A stretch of DNA of 64,000 nucleotides from Spirosoma endbachense (GCF_010233585.1 NZ_CP045997.1:3559779-3623778), one strand, 5' to 3'; counted from the first letter of the stretch, positions 1 through 9,013 are shown. The notes: generated from the sequence alone by a model not told the origin. Program-made: numbers and translations.

Positions 1-2
1 TT

Positions 3-887
3 TATGTAGGCGGGTTCGATGCCTATCTGTATGCGATCGATGCCGCAACAGGTGCCCGTAAATGGTCCAGACAAGCGGCTGCCGATAAGTTTGAAAGTAG
101 TCCCGTCATTGATAATGGTGTTTTGTATATCGGGAACGACGATAAACGACTTTTTGCGATCGATGCGGCAACGGGCAACGAAAAATGGCGTTTTACAGCT
201 GGTGATAAAATCATTCCCAGCCCGGCAGTTAGCGGTGGAATCATTTACGTTGGCTCAAGCGATGCTAAAGTCTATGCGCTCAAGTCAGACGGTACCACCT
301 TATGGTCATTCCCGACGGGCGGTTATATTTTATCCAGCCCAACCGTAGTGAGTGGAACGGTGTACATCGGCAGCAGTGATAAAAAACTCTATGCCATTGA
401 TGCCACAACGGGCAAACAAAAATGGGCAGCCATACTGGGTGATAAAGTTAACTCCTGCCCGCTAGTCGTTGGCAGCACTATTTACGTTGGCACCGACGAT
501 TTTAAACTCTACGCCGTAGCCACAGCAACGGGTGCGATTTTATGGACAACGGCCAAAACAGGCAGCTTTGTAGGAGGTAGTCCTGCCTACAACAACGGGC
601 TGGTCTATGTGGGTAGTGGCGATAACAAAGTGTACGCTTTCGACGCGACCAATGGCACCAAGCGGTGGGAATTTGCCACAAATAACGAAATATATGCGAG
701 CCCGGTGGTGGCCAATGGTTTTGTTTACATTGGCAGTAACGACGGCAAGATGTACTGTCTGGATGCGACCAATGGGACAAAAAAATGGGAGTTTGCCACG
801 GGTGATCAAATCTATGCTACTCCGCTGGTTCTGAACAGTGGTGCCGTTGCCGGTGACTATCCTACCATCAGTGGAATCGTCAATTAA
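3..887 (+). CDS. PQQ-type beta-propeller repeat protein (5' partial)
   Basis: The reading frame is already open at base 3, so the start codon lies outside the window; the visible part is about 294 residues. It is built of seven or so repeats of about 38-40 residues with the pattern 'YVGS.D.K.YA.DA.TG...W.F', the signature of PQQ_2/PQQ-like propeller blades as in BamB and quinoprotein dehydrogenases. No enzyme residues can be assigned, so a scaffolding or binding role is as likely as a catalytic one. It ends 13 bases before an exported protein gene on the same strand and opens the envelope-protein chain that runs up to the type VI cluster. The fold call is firm; the function is unknown. Confidence 0.85.
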   Translation, partial: YVGGFDAYLYAIDAATGARKWSRQAAADKFESSPVIDNGVLYIGNDDKRLFAIDAATGNEKWRFTAGDKIIPSPAVSGGIIYVGSSDAKVYALKSDGTTLWSFPTGGYILSSPTVVSGTVYIGSSDKKLYAIDATTGKQKWAAILGDKVNSCPLVVGSTIYVGTDDFKLYAVATATGAILWTTAKTGSFVGGSPAYNNGLVYVGSGDNKVYAFDATNGTKRWEFATNNEIYASPVVANGFVYIGSNDGKMYCLDATNGTKKWEFATGDQIYATPLVLNSGAVAGDYPTISGIVN

Positions 888-900
888 TTGCCTCAACCTC

Positions 901-1692
901 ATGAAGCCTTTATACCAACTTCTCTTTACGCTCCTGATGCTTCTGACCAGCCAGCTAGTTCAGGCTCAGACGTCGGCCAGTAATATCCGCCTGCGCACCG
1001 ATGCCACTGTACGTAAGGTTATCATTGAATATGAGCTGCCTCAGGTACTGCCTGACGACTCGATCTACATAGAACTTGAAACAGCATCAGGACTTATTAT
1101 TCGCCCAGTTAGCGTGAATGGCGATGTTGGCAAAGCACTCAAACCGGGCAAGACTAAATTAATCGCCTGGGACGTTGTGCGCGATAATGTCCGCATCAAT
1201 GAAGACGTAAAAGTGCTCCTGCGGGTAGCCCGGATGGTAACCGTAGCCAGTCCTGCCACCGTGGCAGCGGCCCCACCCACTGTCAAAACAACAACGCCAG
1301 TCACGGAAGCTCCCCGCCCAACTTCCGACCGGGTTGCCGAACCCGGTAGCGTGGTTCGTAAATCATCGCCCCTACCCCTCATCGGCTGGATTGCCACAGC
1401 GGGATTAACGGGCTATGCAACGGTACTGGCACTTGGCATTAATAAGGATGTAGATGAATACAACAGCAAGCCATTTGCAGATGATGCAGCCGATCTTCAG
1501 CGCTTCAATGACCTCAAAGAAAAGGTCAATAAGAATAAAAGCACCTTTACCATAGTTGCAGGAGCGGCCGCGGCTGTCGCCATCGCCAATGTGATTTATA
1601 CATTCGTGGCAAAACCCAAACCAGCTCGTACATCACTCCTGATTCAGTCGGGCAATCGCATAACGAGTGTCGGTTTGAGTCGTACGTTTTAA
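901..1692 (+). CDS. Exported membrane-anchored protein, paralog of the gene at 5583
   Basis: I chose ATG 901 because it opens a clean signal peptide (charged start, hydrophobic core, cleavage after 'VQAQ'). The frame is also open upstream from 838, but that part does not look like a leader. After the leader comes a beta-rich domain of about 95 residues ('IYIELETASG', 'VNGDVGKAL', 'WDVVRD'), then a Pro/Thr/Val-rich linker. Next comes a hydrophobic helix around 'IGWIATAGLTGYATVLAL', a charged segment of about 45 residues, and a second helix rich in Ala/Val. The layout fits an inner-membrane protein with a periplasmic domain. The same architecture and many identical residues recur at 5583-6356. 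I do not recognise a named family; no catalytic motif is visible. Confidence 0.8.
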   Translation: MKPLYQLLFTLLMLLTSQLVQAQTSASNIRLRTDATVRKVIIEYELPQVLPDDSIYIELETASGLIIRPVSVNGDVGKALKPGKTKLIAWDVVRDNVRINEDVKVLLRVARMVTVASPATVAAAPPTVKTTTPVTEAPRPTSDRVAEPGSVVRKSSPLPLIGWIATAGLTGYATVLALGINKDVDEYNSKPFADDAADLQRFNDLKEKVNKNKSTFTIVAGAAAAVAIANVIYTFVAKPKPARTSLLIQSGNRITSVGLSRTF

Positions 1693-1756
1693 CGCTCCTG
1701 GCTGGCATTCAACGCTGAACCAGTTTCCAAAACCTTTAAGTCGCTTATCAATTCCC

Positions 1757-2917
1757 ATGAAATCGTTTTTATTTTCTATCTGTGGTTTGTTGATAGCCGG
1801 TTCGTTATTGGCACAGTCTACCCCATCGGGGCCGAAGCCTGTCGCTACGTTCCAGAGCCCGACTACGCGGTTGAATACACTGCCTCTGTTCCCAAATGCT
1901 CCGACTCCAACTGTTGCATCGCGTATCGACTGGAAGAGCGACATGGAAGCCGACCAGACCGTTTCATCACCGACTTTTCTTGCAAAAGCCTGCGTCACTT
2001 CGGCCAAACCCGTTGTTCGCTATAGCCTGCTGATGAACGATAAAGTGCAGACACAGGCGCGCGATCTTAAAGTTGAACGCGACAAAGATTGTCCGCAGGC
2101 CTTCAATCAGACAGTTCAACTCATTGAAGGTGAGAATAAATTGCGCCTGGTCGCCTACATGACAGACGGAGCAGAAGTGGCTTCTAATCTGAACGTTACC
2201 TACAAAAAGCCGCCCGTGCTCGTCCTCGAAAAACGGCTAGCCCTTGTTATCGGCAATGCGAGTTACCTGGGAGCCAACAAATTGACTAACCCCGTTAATG
2301 ACGCCAATGATATGGAAGTGGCTTTGAAGAAATTAGGATTCGAAGTGCTTCATTTTACCAATCTCGATAATAAAGGAATGAGGCAGGCCATTAACAATTT
2401 CGGCGAAAAGCTCCGCGATTACCAGGTTGGCTTGTTCTATTATGCGGGTCATGGAGTACAGAATAATGGAAACAACTACCTGGTTCCGATTGATGCCCAA
2501 CCCGAAAGCAAAAACGAGATTGAGTATGAATGCATTGATGCGAATCGCATTCTGACTAAAATGGAAGATGCCCGCACGCGCACCAATATCGTTGTACTGG
2601 ATGCCTGCCGAAACAATCCTCTGGATCGTAGCTGGAGCCGTGGTACTGACAAGGATAATACGGGCCTGGCCAGTATGAATGCCCCCATGGGTTCCGTGAT
2701 TGCCTATGCTACCTCGCCGGGCCGTACAGCCGCCGATGGGAATGGACGTAACGGACTCTACACAGCCGCTTTACTAAAAGCGTTACAAGCCCCGAATCAA
2801 ACCATCATTCAGCTTTTCCAGCAAGTCAGGTCTGAAGTACTTAAGCAATCGAACAATAAGCAGTTGCCCTGGGAGTCGACCTCCCTGACTGGTGATTTTT
2901 ATTTCCAACGGAAATAA
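1757..2917 (+). CDS. Secreted caspase-fold (peptidase C14) protein, catalytic pair intact
   Basis: A 386-residue protein with a signal peptide (cleavage near 'LLAQ'). Residues about 55-150 form an immunoglobulin-like beta domain with two cysteines ('KAC', 'KDC') that could pair in the periplasm. From about residue 158 ('EKRLALVIGNASY') it is a caspase p20-like domain. The catalytic His232 sits in 'FYYAGHGVQ' and the catalytic Cys284 in 'VVLDACRNNP'. Such proteins cleave after basic residues in metacaspases; the substrate here is unknown. The C-terminal tail 'KQLPWESTSLTGDFYF' is shared with the genes at 6984 and 8160, so the three are paralogs. It lies 64 bases after the previous gene on the same strand. 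An envelope location is inferred from the leader. Confidence 0.9.
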   Translation: MKSFLFSICGLLIAGSLLAQSTPSGPKPVATFQSPTTRLNTLPLFPNAPTPTVASRIDWKSDMEADQTVSSPTFLAKACVTSAKPVVRYSLLMNDKVQTQARDLKVERDKDCPQAFNQTVQLIEGENKLRLVAYMTDGAEVASNLNVTYKKPPVLVLEKRLALVIGNASYLGANKLTNPVNDANDMEVALKKLGFEVLHFTNLDNKGMRQAINNFGEKLRDYQVGLFYYAGHGVQNNGNNYLVPIDAQPESKNEIEYECIDANRILTKMEDARTRTNIVVLDACRNNPLDRSWSRGTDKDNTGLASMNAPMGSVIAYATSPGRTAADGNGRNGLYTAALLKALQAPNQTIIQLFQQVRSEVLKQSNNKQLPWESTSLTGDFYFQRK

Positions 2918-3095
2918 GCCTAGACTTTTCGTAAAGTAACCTTGGTTACGTTAGGCTATGCCAGTATCTCTACTACTCAGCGATTTTCTCCGCTGAGGCA
3001 ACAAAAAGGGAACCTATATAAGCCTAAAATACACTCCGGGAATTTAAGGGAAACAAGTCCCGTATTTCTACCCTAAAAATACCGTGAAAGTGGTA

Positions 3096-3126
3096 TTGTC
3101 ATAGTTCAGGCAGTTAGCTATATTTG
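3096..3126 (+). promoter_or_regulatory. Bacteroidota-type promoter upstream of the Kelch lipoprotein gene
   Basis: A TTG at 3096-3098 is followed after 20 bases by TATATTTG at 3119-3126. This matches the known Bacteroidota primary-sigma pattern (TTG, about 19-21 bases, TAnnTTTG). It lies in a 254-base gap, 45 bases before the start codon at 3172, so the lipoprotein gene probably begins a new transcript. The rest of the gap (2918-3095) holds no gene that I can see. Confidence 0.55.
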
Positions 3127-3171
3127 TTTCCAATTAATTGATATACAAGAAGTTAATACGATCATTCATCC

Positions 3172-5547
3172 ATGCCTACTCTTTTACGAAAGCTCTTACT
3201 TCTATTGGCAGTCGGCGTGTTGCTGATCAATTGCTCTAAGTGGAAACTCGATCCGTATGATTTAATTCCGCAAGTTAAGACCGGAACTCCTCCTGCTGGT
3301 CCGGCTACTACTTCTGTGCAGGTCGATTGCGTCATCGAAGCCTTAGGTGCCAATACTCTTCAGGAGTTTGGCGTTGTCTATTCCACATCCAATCAACAAC
3401 CCACAACCAGCGATACCAAAGTAGTTGCAACCGGAACCAGTGGCAGTGCACCGGTCGTTCTGAACGGGCTGCAACCCAACACGACGTATTATTACCGTAC
3501 GTATGCCATCAATAATAAGGGGCTGATTGGCTATGGGGAAACGTTATCCTTCAAGACAGCGACGGTCATTGCCGAAGTTAAAACCCTTGATCTGGTAGGA
3601 ACTCCGGGAGCAACGTCCTTTCAGGTACAGGTGCAGGTTACGAATACCGGCACGGTTACCCTTAAAGAATATGGTATCGTTTATTCGACAACGAATCAAC
3701 AGCCCACTACAGCCGACACCAAAGTACTCGCTACGGGCACCACGGGTGCAACCACACCCGTATCGCTTACTAATCTACAGCCAAATACCACCTATTATTA
3801 TCGGGCCTATGCCATCACCAGTACGGGCGATGTGAGCTATGGTGATACCAAGCAGATTAAAACGGGCGAGCCAGCTCCGGTAGTTCAAACCCAGGACCCA
3901 GTTGGTACACCGTCTTCGAGTTCGGCTGTACTGCAGGCTCAGGTGAGTAATGCCAGTCAGATTACGTTAAAAGAGTATGGAGTCGTGTATTCGCCTACCA
4001 GCCAAACACCAACTATCGCCGACAGCAAAGCCGTTGCGTCGGGAGTTACGGGTGCATCGGTTTCCCTGATCATCAGTAATCTGCAACCCAACACGACGTA
4101 TTACTACCGTTCGTATGCCACCAATGGAGCTGGAACTACGACCTACGGCGATGTCAAGCAGCTCAAGACGGGAGCAGCGACACCAACTGTCAGTACCGTG
4201 GCATTACTCAATACCAAACCGCTACTATTAGGCAATATATCCGCCACGGTCAGTTTTACAGTAGACCCGGCCGCTGCGGTTACTGAATACGGCATGGTAT
4301 TAACGCCTGATCCGAATCAAATAAGTGCATTGATGGCCGGGACTGCCGCACCCTTACGGCGATTTGTTACAGCTGCTCCAGCTAACGGCAAAATTGATTT
4401 TGAGATAAAAGACCTAACCGAAAATTCGCCTTACTATGCCGTAGCTTTTGCGAAAGATGCGACGGGTAAGACTGTCTTTTCGAAGGAATTTGCAGCTTTT
4501 CAGACTAAGTATGGACCACGTGGCAACTGGCGACAACTAGCCAATTTACCTACTCAACTGGCTGGCGTCTACAACACACTGTTTACAATAAACGGTAAAG
4601 TTTATGTAGGCGGGCAGGCTATTGGTAGCGGGGTAAATTACAGTTATTTCAAGCAGTTGTATGAGTACGACCCAGAAACCAACATGTGGACTAAAAAGAA
4701 AGACCTGCCGGGAACAGCCCGCATAGAGCCCACCGTGACGGTACTGAACAACAAAGCGTACGTTCTTTTTGGTATAGGACTCAATACCAGCCAGGTAACC
4801 TATACATCCGATGCCTGGGAGTATGACCCGGCTACGGATAACTGGCGCGGATTAAGCACTCCCCCAGCCACAAAGGTCGGCGGACAGGGTGTATATAATC
4901 TACAGGCTGGCGCCATTCCGTTTACGTATAACAACAAAGTGTATGCCCTATTTGGCAGAGGCCCCTACAACAACGATGTTAATCTGACCAATATTTATAA
5001 TTCACTGTATGGACTTGATCCATCCGCCGGAAGCAATGGCTCCTGGGATGTCAGCTTCCCTCTGAATGACAAAGGGCTTGCCAACAACGTGATCTATTCA
5101 GCAGCACGCTCGGCAGCCTTTTATTTTCAGGATGGCAACATAGTCTATTTTGGGGGCGGTTTGATCGCCAGCGCCTATAATGCCGTAGGTGCCAATCTAC
5201 CCTACAGCACCTATTTCAACAGCCGACAAATCTGGTCTTATAATGCCCAAACGAGTGAGTTGAAACAGGTGGCTCTGCTCCCTACCACCTTTAACGATTG
5301 CTCCAGCACAGGCCCAACCGGCGACACCGGCGGACGGATGCAATACACGGCATTTGTGGTTGGCACAAAAGCCTATATCGTCGATTGTAGTCACAAAACG
5401 TGGGTTTTCGATCTAACTACCAAGGCTATTCCCACACAAGTTGCTACACTTAACAACCCGACAGGAACCGTTGGTATCGGTGTTGGGGTCGGTACAAAAG
5501 CCTACTTCGGCCTTCGGAATGCTGACTGGTGGGAGTTCACACCCTAA
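3172..5547 (+). CDS. Fibronectin-III-like repeats plus Kelch propeller, probable lipoprotein
   Basis: A 791-residue protein. The N-terminus is a hydrophobic leader ending in a cysteine (Cys21, 'LLINC'), suggesting a lipoprotein, although Asn at -1 is not the usual lipobox residue. Three near-identical repeats of about 95 residues follow ('EYGIVYSTTNQQPTTADTK ... LQPNTTYYYRAYA'), typical of fibronectin-III-like domains in Bacteroidota surface proteins, plus a fourth, more diverged copy. From about residue 440 the sequence has Kelch/galactose-oxidase blades ('YEYDPETNMWTKKKDLPG', 'WEYDPATDNW'). The likely role is binding at the cell surface; no enzyme residues are evident. The strong internal repeats make this gene prone to copy-number change. 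Confidence 0.85.
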   Translation: MPTLLRKLLLLLAVGVLLINCSKWKLDPYDLIPQVKTGTPPAGPATTSVQVDCVIEALGANTLQEFGVVYSTSNQQPTTSDTKVVATGTSGSAPVVLNGLQPNTTYYYRTYAINNKGLIGYGETLSFKTATVIAEVKTLDLVGTPGATSFQVQVQVTNTGTVTLKEYGIVYSTTNQQPTTADTKVLATGTTGATTPVSLTNLQPNTTYYYRAYAITSTGDVSYGDTKQIKTGEPAPVVQTQDPVGTPSSSSAVLQAQVSNASQITLKEYGVVYSPTSQTPTIADSKAVASGVTGASVSLIISNLQPNTTYYYRSYATNGAGTTTYGDVKQLKTGAATPTVSTVALLNTKPLLLGNISATVSFTVDPAAAVTEYGMVLTPDPNQISALMAGTAAPLRRFVTAAPANGKIDFEIKDLTENSPYYAVAFAKDATGKTVFSKEFAAFQTKYGPRGNWRQLANLPTQLAGVYNTLFTINGKVYVGGQAIGSGVNYSYFKQLYEYDPETNMWTKKKDLPGTARIEPTVTVLNNKAYVLFGIGLNTSQVTYTSDAWEYDPATDNWRGLSTPPATKVGGQGVYNLQAGAIPFTYNNKVYALFGRGPYNNDVNLTNIYNSLYGLDPSAGSNGSWDVSFPLNDKGLANNVIYSAARSAAFYFQDGNIVYFGGGLIASAYNAVGANLPYSTYFNSRQIWSYNAQTSELKQVALLPTTFNDCSSTGPTGDTGGRMQYTAFVVGTKAYIVDCSHKTWVFDLTTKAIPTQVATLNNPTGTVGIGVGVGTKAYFGLRNADWWEFTP

Positions 5548-5582
5548 AACCGCGCTATAACCATCTACGCCAACTCAATACT

Positions 5583-6356
5583 ATGAATCGAGTTTTATAT
5601 CATCGCCTGTTTCCCTTTCTGGTCATACTGCTCACCAGCCTGGCCGTTCATGCACAACAGGCACCATCTGAAGCAACCAACATCCGGATTTCGCCAGACG
5701 AGAAAACCAGGCGATTGGTTATCCAGTACGACTTGCTGAGTGTACAACCCGGCGATTCGCTCTACGTCGAGATAGAGACTGCTTCGGGGCGGCATTTACG
5801 GCCTATTTCCGTTAGTGGCAATGTTGGGAAAGCAATCACGGCTGGTCGAAATAAAACCATTTACTGGGACATTGTCCGCGACAAGATCCAGCTCGACGAA
5901 GAGGTGGAGGTAATTATCCGGCTCGTACGGGGCGTAAACGTTACCCGACCAGCCACGGCGGCCAAACCGAAACCACCCGTTCCGGCTCCCGTGGTTAGCG
6001 TACAGAAAAAATCACCGCTTCCCATTATTGGCTGGATCGCTACGGGTGGTCTGGCAGCCTATACGTTTGTGCTGGCTTCGGGTCTCAACAAAGATGTTGA
6101 TGCCTACAACCAGAAAACAGTGGCCAATACCCTGGCAGAATGGAACACTGCCGAAGACAAGCGAAAAGACATCGATAGCCGCCGGGGAACGGTGACCATT
6201 GTAGCGGGGGCTACGGCCGCCCTGCTCATCGCCAATATTGTGTATACCGTCGTTCGTAAATCAAATCAGAATAGCAAACCGAACCAACTACGTACTGCCT
6301 GGCAGATCAGACCTGCCAGCCAATCGATGGGTGTTGGTCTGGTGCATACGTTTTAA
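5583..6356 (+). CDS. Exported membrane-anchored protein, paralog of the gene at 901
   Basis: ATG 5583 starts a signal peptide (cleavage near 'VHAQ'); the open frame extends upstream to 5529, but that stretch overlaps the previous gene and lacks a leader. The 257-residue product has the same plan as the protein at 901-1692. It shows a beta domain with 'LYVEIETASG', 'VSGNVGKAI' and 'WDIVRDK', a Pro/Ala-rich linker, a helix 'IGWIATGGLAAYTFVLA', a charged stretch, and a second Ala-rich helix. The pair flanks the first caspase gene and the lipoprotein, which points to duplication of a gene block. No named family recognised; a periplasmic sensor or scaffold role would be a guess. Confidence 0.8.
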   Translation: MNRVLYHRLFPFLVILLTSLAVHAQQAPSEATNIRISPDEKTRRLVIQYDLLSVQPGDSLYVEIETASGRHLRPISVSGNVGKAITAGRNKTIYWDIVRDKIQLDEEVEVIIRLVRGVNVTRPATAAKPKPPVPAPVVSVQKKSPLPIIGWIATGGLAAYTFVLASGLNKDVDAYNQKTVANTLAEWNTAEDKRKDIDSRRGTVTIVAGATAALLIANIVYTVVRKSNQNSKPNQLRTAWQIRPASQSMGVGLVHTF

Positions 6357-6369
6357 GCCGCTCAATAGG

Positions 6370-6897
6370 ATGAAACTAATTGGACTTTTCTTAGCCGGGC
6401 TTTTACTTGTGTTTACAGCTCAGGCGCAGGAATCGGGAGATGGTGTCTCGGTCTCTCGTAGTGTACGTCAGAAGATCAGTACCAAAAGCCTTTATGTTCC
6501 CGAGCCAGCAGCATCGTCGAAAAAACCGAAAGGGACAAATCCATCGGAGGAGAAAGCGGCCAATCCATTGCAAGCCATACAGTTTGTGCAGAGCCAGGCC
6601 GAATTCCTGCCCAGTTCCCAGCCGGCGCTCGAAGAGTTAGTAGCCTTTATGCGAAGTAAGCCAACTGTTGAAATCGAGTTGGCTGGTCATACCGATAATC
6701 AGGGCGATTTCGACCAGAATGTGCTGCTCTCGAAAAAACGCGTGGATTTAGTGAAGGATTATTTAGTAAAAAATGGCATTGCGTCCAGTCGCATTACGAC
6801 ACGTGGTTATGGTCCGACTCGCCCGATTGCCAGTAATAGCACCGAAACGACACGAAAGCTAAACCGGCGTGTAGAGATGTATGTATTGAAACAATAA
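6370..6897 (+). CDS. OmpA-family protein with peptidoglycan-binding C-terminal domain
   Basis: ATG 6370 begins a signal peptide (cleavage near 'AQAQ'), 13 bases after the previous stop, so the two are probably co-transcribed. The 175-residue product has a short N-terminal segment and then an OmpA/MotB-type domain. This includes 'AGHTDNQGDFDQN', 'LSKKRVDLVKDYL', 'GYGPTRPIASN' and 'NRRVEMYV', the residues that hold the meso-diaminopimelate of peptidoglycan in this family. The first 28 mature residues ('ESGDGVSVSRSVRQKISTKS') closely match the same region of the caspase protein at 6984. That sharing is unusual, because the rest of the two proteins is unrelated. It probably anchors something to the wall. 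Confidence 0.9.
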   Translation: MKLIGLFLAGLLLVFTAQAQESGDGVSVSRSVRQKISTKSLYVPEPAASSKKPKGTNPSEEKAANPLQAIQFVQSQAEFLPSSQPALEELVAFMRSKPTVEIELAGHTDNQGDFDQNVLLSKKRVDLVKDYLVKNGIASSRITTRGYGPTRPIASNSTETTRKLNRRVEMYVLKQ

Positions 6898-6983
6898 CAG
6901 TCAACTAGCTAGCAATAAAGGAACGGCCAACGAATCATAAACCAATGTTAGCCAGACCAATACACAATAACCCTCTTAATATC

Positions 6984-8132
6984 ATGAAACTAAATATACT
7001 GTTCTTCATCGGATTTCTGGTCGTGCAGACAGCACAGGCACAGGAATCGGAACCTGGTATTTCAACCTCTCGAAGTAGTCGTCAAAAAATAAATACGCAA
7101 AGCTTCTACGCCCCCGAAACGGTCAATGTTCCGCAGATTACGTTTCAAATGGGCGATGGACAAAGCAGTACAGTTCAGACCGATGAAATTGTTGTAAAAG
7201 CATGCATCAAAACCAGCAAGCCCCTAACCCGCCTAAACCTGTTTGTGAACGATGCCTTACAACAGGCCAGTCGGGAACTGAAAGTACAATCCGACGGGGC
7301 TCAAAAGGAGTGCGATCAGGCCCTTTCACAAACCGTTCAGCTTCGGGAAGGCGACAACCGGCTTAAACTGGTAGCCCAAAACGAAGGAGGTATTACATCT
7401 GAATCGTTTCTGATCAGGTATGATAAACCCGCAGCAATTGTTGCCGAAAAACGGCTGGCTTTAGTGATTGGCAACGCCGATTATCCATCATCAAATCGCC
7501 TGACCAACCCGGCTAATGATGCCAATGATATGGCCGAAGCCCTTAAAAATGTGGGTTTTGAAGTGATGATTCACACGAATATGGACGTTCGATCCATGCG
7601 TCGGGCCATTGATGAATTCGGCAATAAACTTAAGGATTACCAGGTCGGATTGTTCTATTATGCGGGTCATGGTGTGCAGAGCAGAGGCCGCAACTTCCTG
7701 GTACCGATTGACGCAAAACCCGAAAGCGAAAACGAAATTGAGTATGACTGTTTTCTGGCCGACCGGATACTGACCAAAATGGAGGATGCCCGCACACGCA
7801 CCAACATTGTGGTACTGGATGCCTGCCGCGACAATCCTTTCGAACGCAGTTGGAGCCGGGGAGGTAGTGAAAATACTGGACTTACAACAATGGATGCCCC
7901 TGTTGGATCGGTGATTGCCTATGCAACCTCACCGGGCCGAACGGCGGCCGACGGAAACGGTCGCAATGGCTTATATACAGCCGCCTTGTTAAAAGCACTA
8001 CAAGTTCCTGATCAACCACTGACCCAGCTCTTTCAGCGGGTTCGGGCCGAAGTGCTTAAGCAATCGAACAACAAACAACTACCCTGGGAGTCAACATCAC
8101 TAACTGGCGATTTCTATTTCCGGCGCAAGTGA
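6984..8132 (+). CDS. Secreted caspase-fold (peptidase C14) protein, catalytic pair intact
   Basis: I start at ATG 6984 (signal peptide ending near 'AQAQ'); an upstream in-frame ATG at 6945 gives no leader. The product has 382 residues. A short leader-like segment is shared with the OmpA protein just upstream. Then comes an Ig-like domain with two cysteines ('KAC', 'KEC'), and a caspase domain from 'EKRLALVIGNADY'. Catalytic His229 lies in 'FYYAGHGVQ' and Cys281 in 'VVLDACRDNP'. It is closely similar to the protein at 1757 over the whole length. It is followed after 27 bases by a third caspase-fold gene that has lost both catalytic residues. Active peptidase is likely by motif; substrate and activation are unknown. 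Confidence 0.9.
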   Translation: MKLNILFFIGFLVVQTAQAQESEPGISTSRSSRQKINTQSFYAPETVNVPQITFQMGDGQSSTVQTDEIVVKACIKTSKPLTRLNLFVNDALQQASRELKVQSDGAQKECDQALSQTVQLREGDNRLKLVAQNEGGITSESFLIRYDKPAAIVAEKRLALVIGNADYPSSNRLTNPANDANDMAEALKNVGFEVMIHTNMDVRSMRRAIDEFGNKLKDYQVGLFYYAGHGVQSRGRNFLVPIDAKPESENEIEYDCFLADRILTKMEDARTRTNIVVLDACRDNPFERSWSRGGSENTGLTTMDAPVGSVIAYATSPGRTAADGNGRNGLYTAALLKALQVPDQPLTQLFQRVRAEVLKQSNNKQLPWESTSLTGDFYFRRK

Positions 8133-8159
8133 TGAGCTTCTCCTATTGTTCATTCCTTC

Positions 8160-8912
8160 ATGAAAATTATATGCCTTCTGCTTGTAGCCAGCTTTGCCCT
8201 GGATTGCCTTGCGCAAACGGGTAATTCGGGGCAGGCCAATGAAAAGCGACTGGCGCTGGTTATTGGCAATGGCGACTACACCAATGGGGCATCGTTGCCC
8301 AAGGCGATCAATGATGCCAACGATATGGCTGTCGCTTTGCCACGGGCAGGATTCGAAGTCATGCTGTTTACAAATGTCGACAAGACATTTCTGAAACGGG
8401 CGATCAGCGAATTCAGCGCTAAACTAAAGGGCTATCAGGTAGGCATGATTTACTACGCGGGGAGCGGTATTCAGGCAGAAAATCAGGAGTATCTGGTACC
8501 AATAGACGCCGATTTCAGTAAAACGGACGCGATAAAGTCCATGTGTCTGCCCCTTAGTCAGCTCGTCGAGGAAGTGGCGGCTGCGAAAGTACCTGTCAAT
8601 ATCATTCTGATCGACGCCGACCGCACCAATCCTGTTGAATCAATGTACACTCGTAACTCACCCCGTTCGTTAGACACTCCATTAGGGTTTGTCGTGGCTT
8701 ATTCAACCGCGCCAGGCAAAGCGCTGGTTGATAACCAAGGCCGAAACAGCCTCTATACCGAAGCATTGTTACAGGCAATGGCAATCCCTGATCAAACGCT
8801 GATTCAGATGTTTCAGACTGTTCGGGCACATGTGATTAAACAGTCAAACAACAAGCAGCTACCCTGGGAGTCGACCTCACTAACGAGCGATTTCTATTTC
8901 CGACGGAAGTAA
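8160..8912 (+). CDS. Pseudo-caspase: caspase-fold paralog lacking catalytic His and Cys
   Basis: A 250-residue protein with a signal peptide (cleavage near 'CLAQ') leading straight into a caspase-fold domain ('EKRLALVIGNGDY'); the Ig-like domain of its paralogs is absent. At the catalytic His position the motif reads 'YYAGSG' (Ser102, codon AGC at 8463-8465). At the catalytic Cys position it reads 'IDADRTNP' (Asp154, codon GAC at 8619-8621). The frame is intact, and the structural motifs and C-terminal tail 'KQLPWESTSLTSDFYF' are kept, so this looks like a maintained inactive homolog rather than a decaying gene. By analogy with other dead caspase paralogs it could regulate the two intact ones; that is inference. 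Confidence 0.88.
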   Translation: MKIICLLLVASFALDCLAQTGNSGQANEKRLALVIGNGDYTNGASLPKAINDANDMAVALPRAGFEVMLFTNVDKTFLKRAISEFSAKLKGYQVGMIYYAGSGIQAENQEYLVPIDADFSKTDAIKSMCLPLSQLVEEVAAAKVPVNIILIDADRTNPVESMYTRNSPRSLDTPLGFVVAYSTAPGKALVDNQGRNSLYTEALLQAMAIPDQTLIQMFQTVRAHVIKQSNNKQLPWESTSLTSDFYFRRK

Positions 8913-9013
8913 ATAGGCTGTTTGCCTGTAACGCAACGGTAACGTAAATGCATGAGAGAAGGCAATAATGCTGGCAATCAATAGCAAAAAAGTTTCTATG
9001 AAATTATCGCGTT

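Noticed and set aside
3172..4500. Repeats in the lipoprotein gene as a non-coding tandem array
   Set aside because: The roughly 285-base periodicity is in frame and encodes fibronectin-III-like domains, so it is coding repetition.
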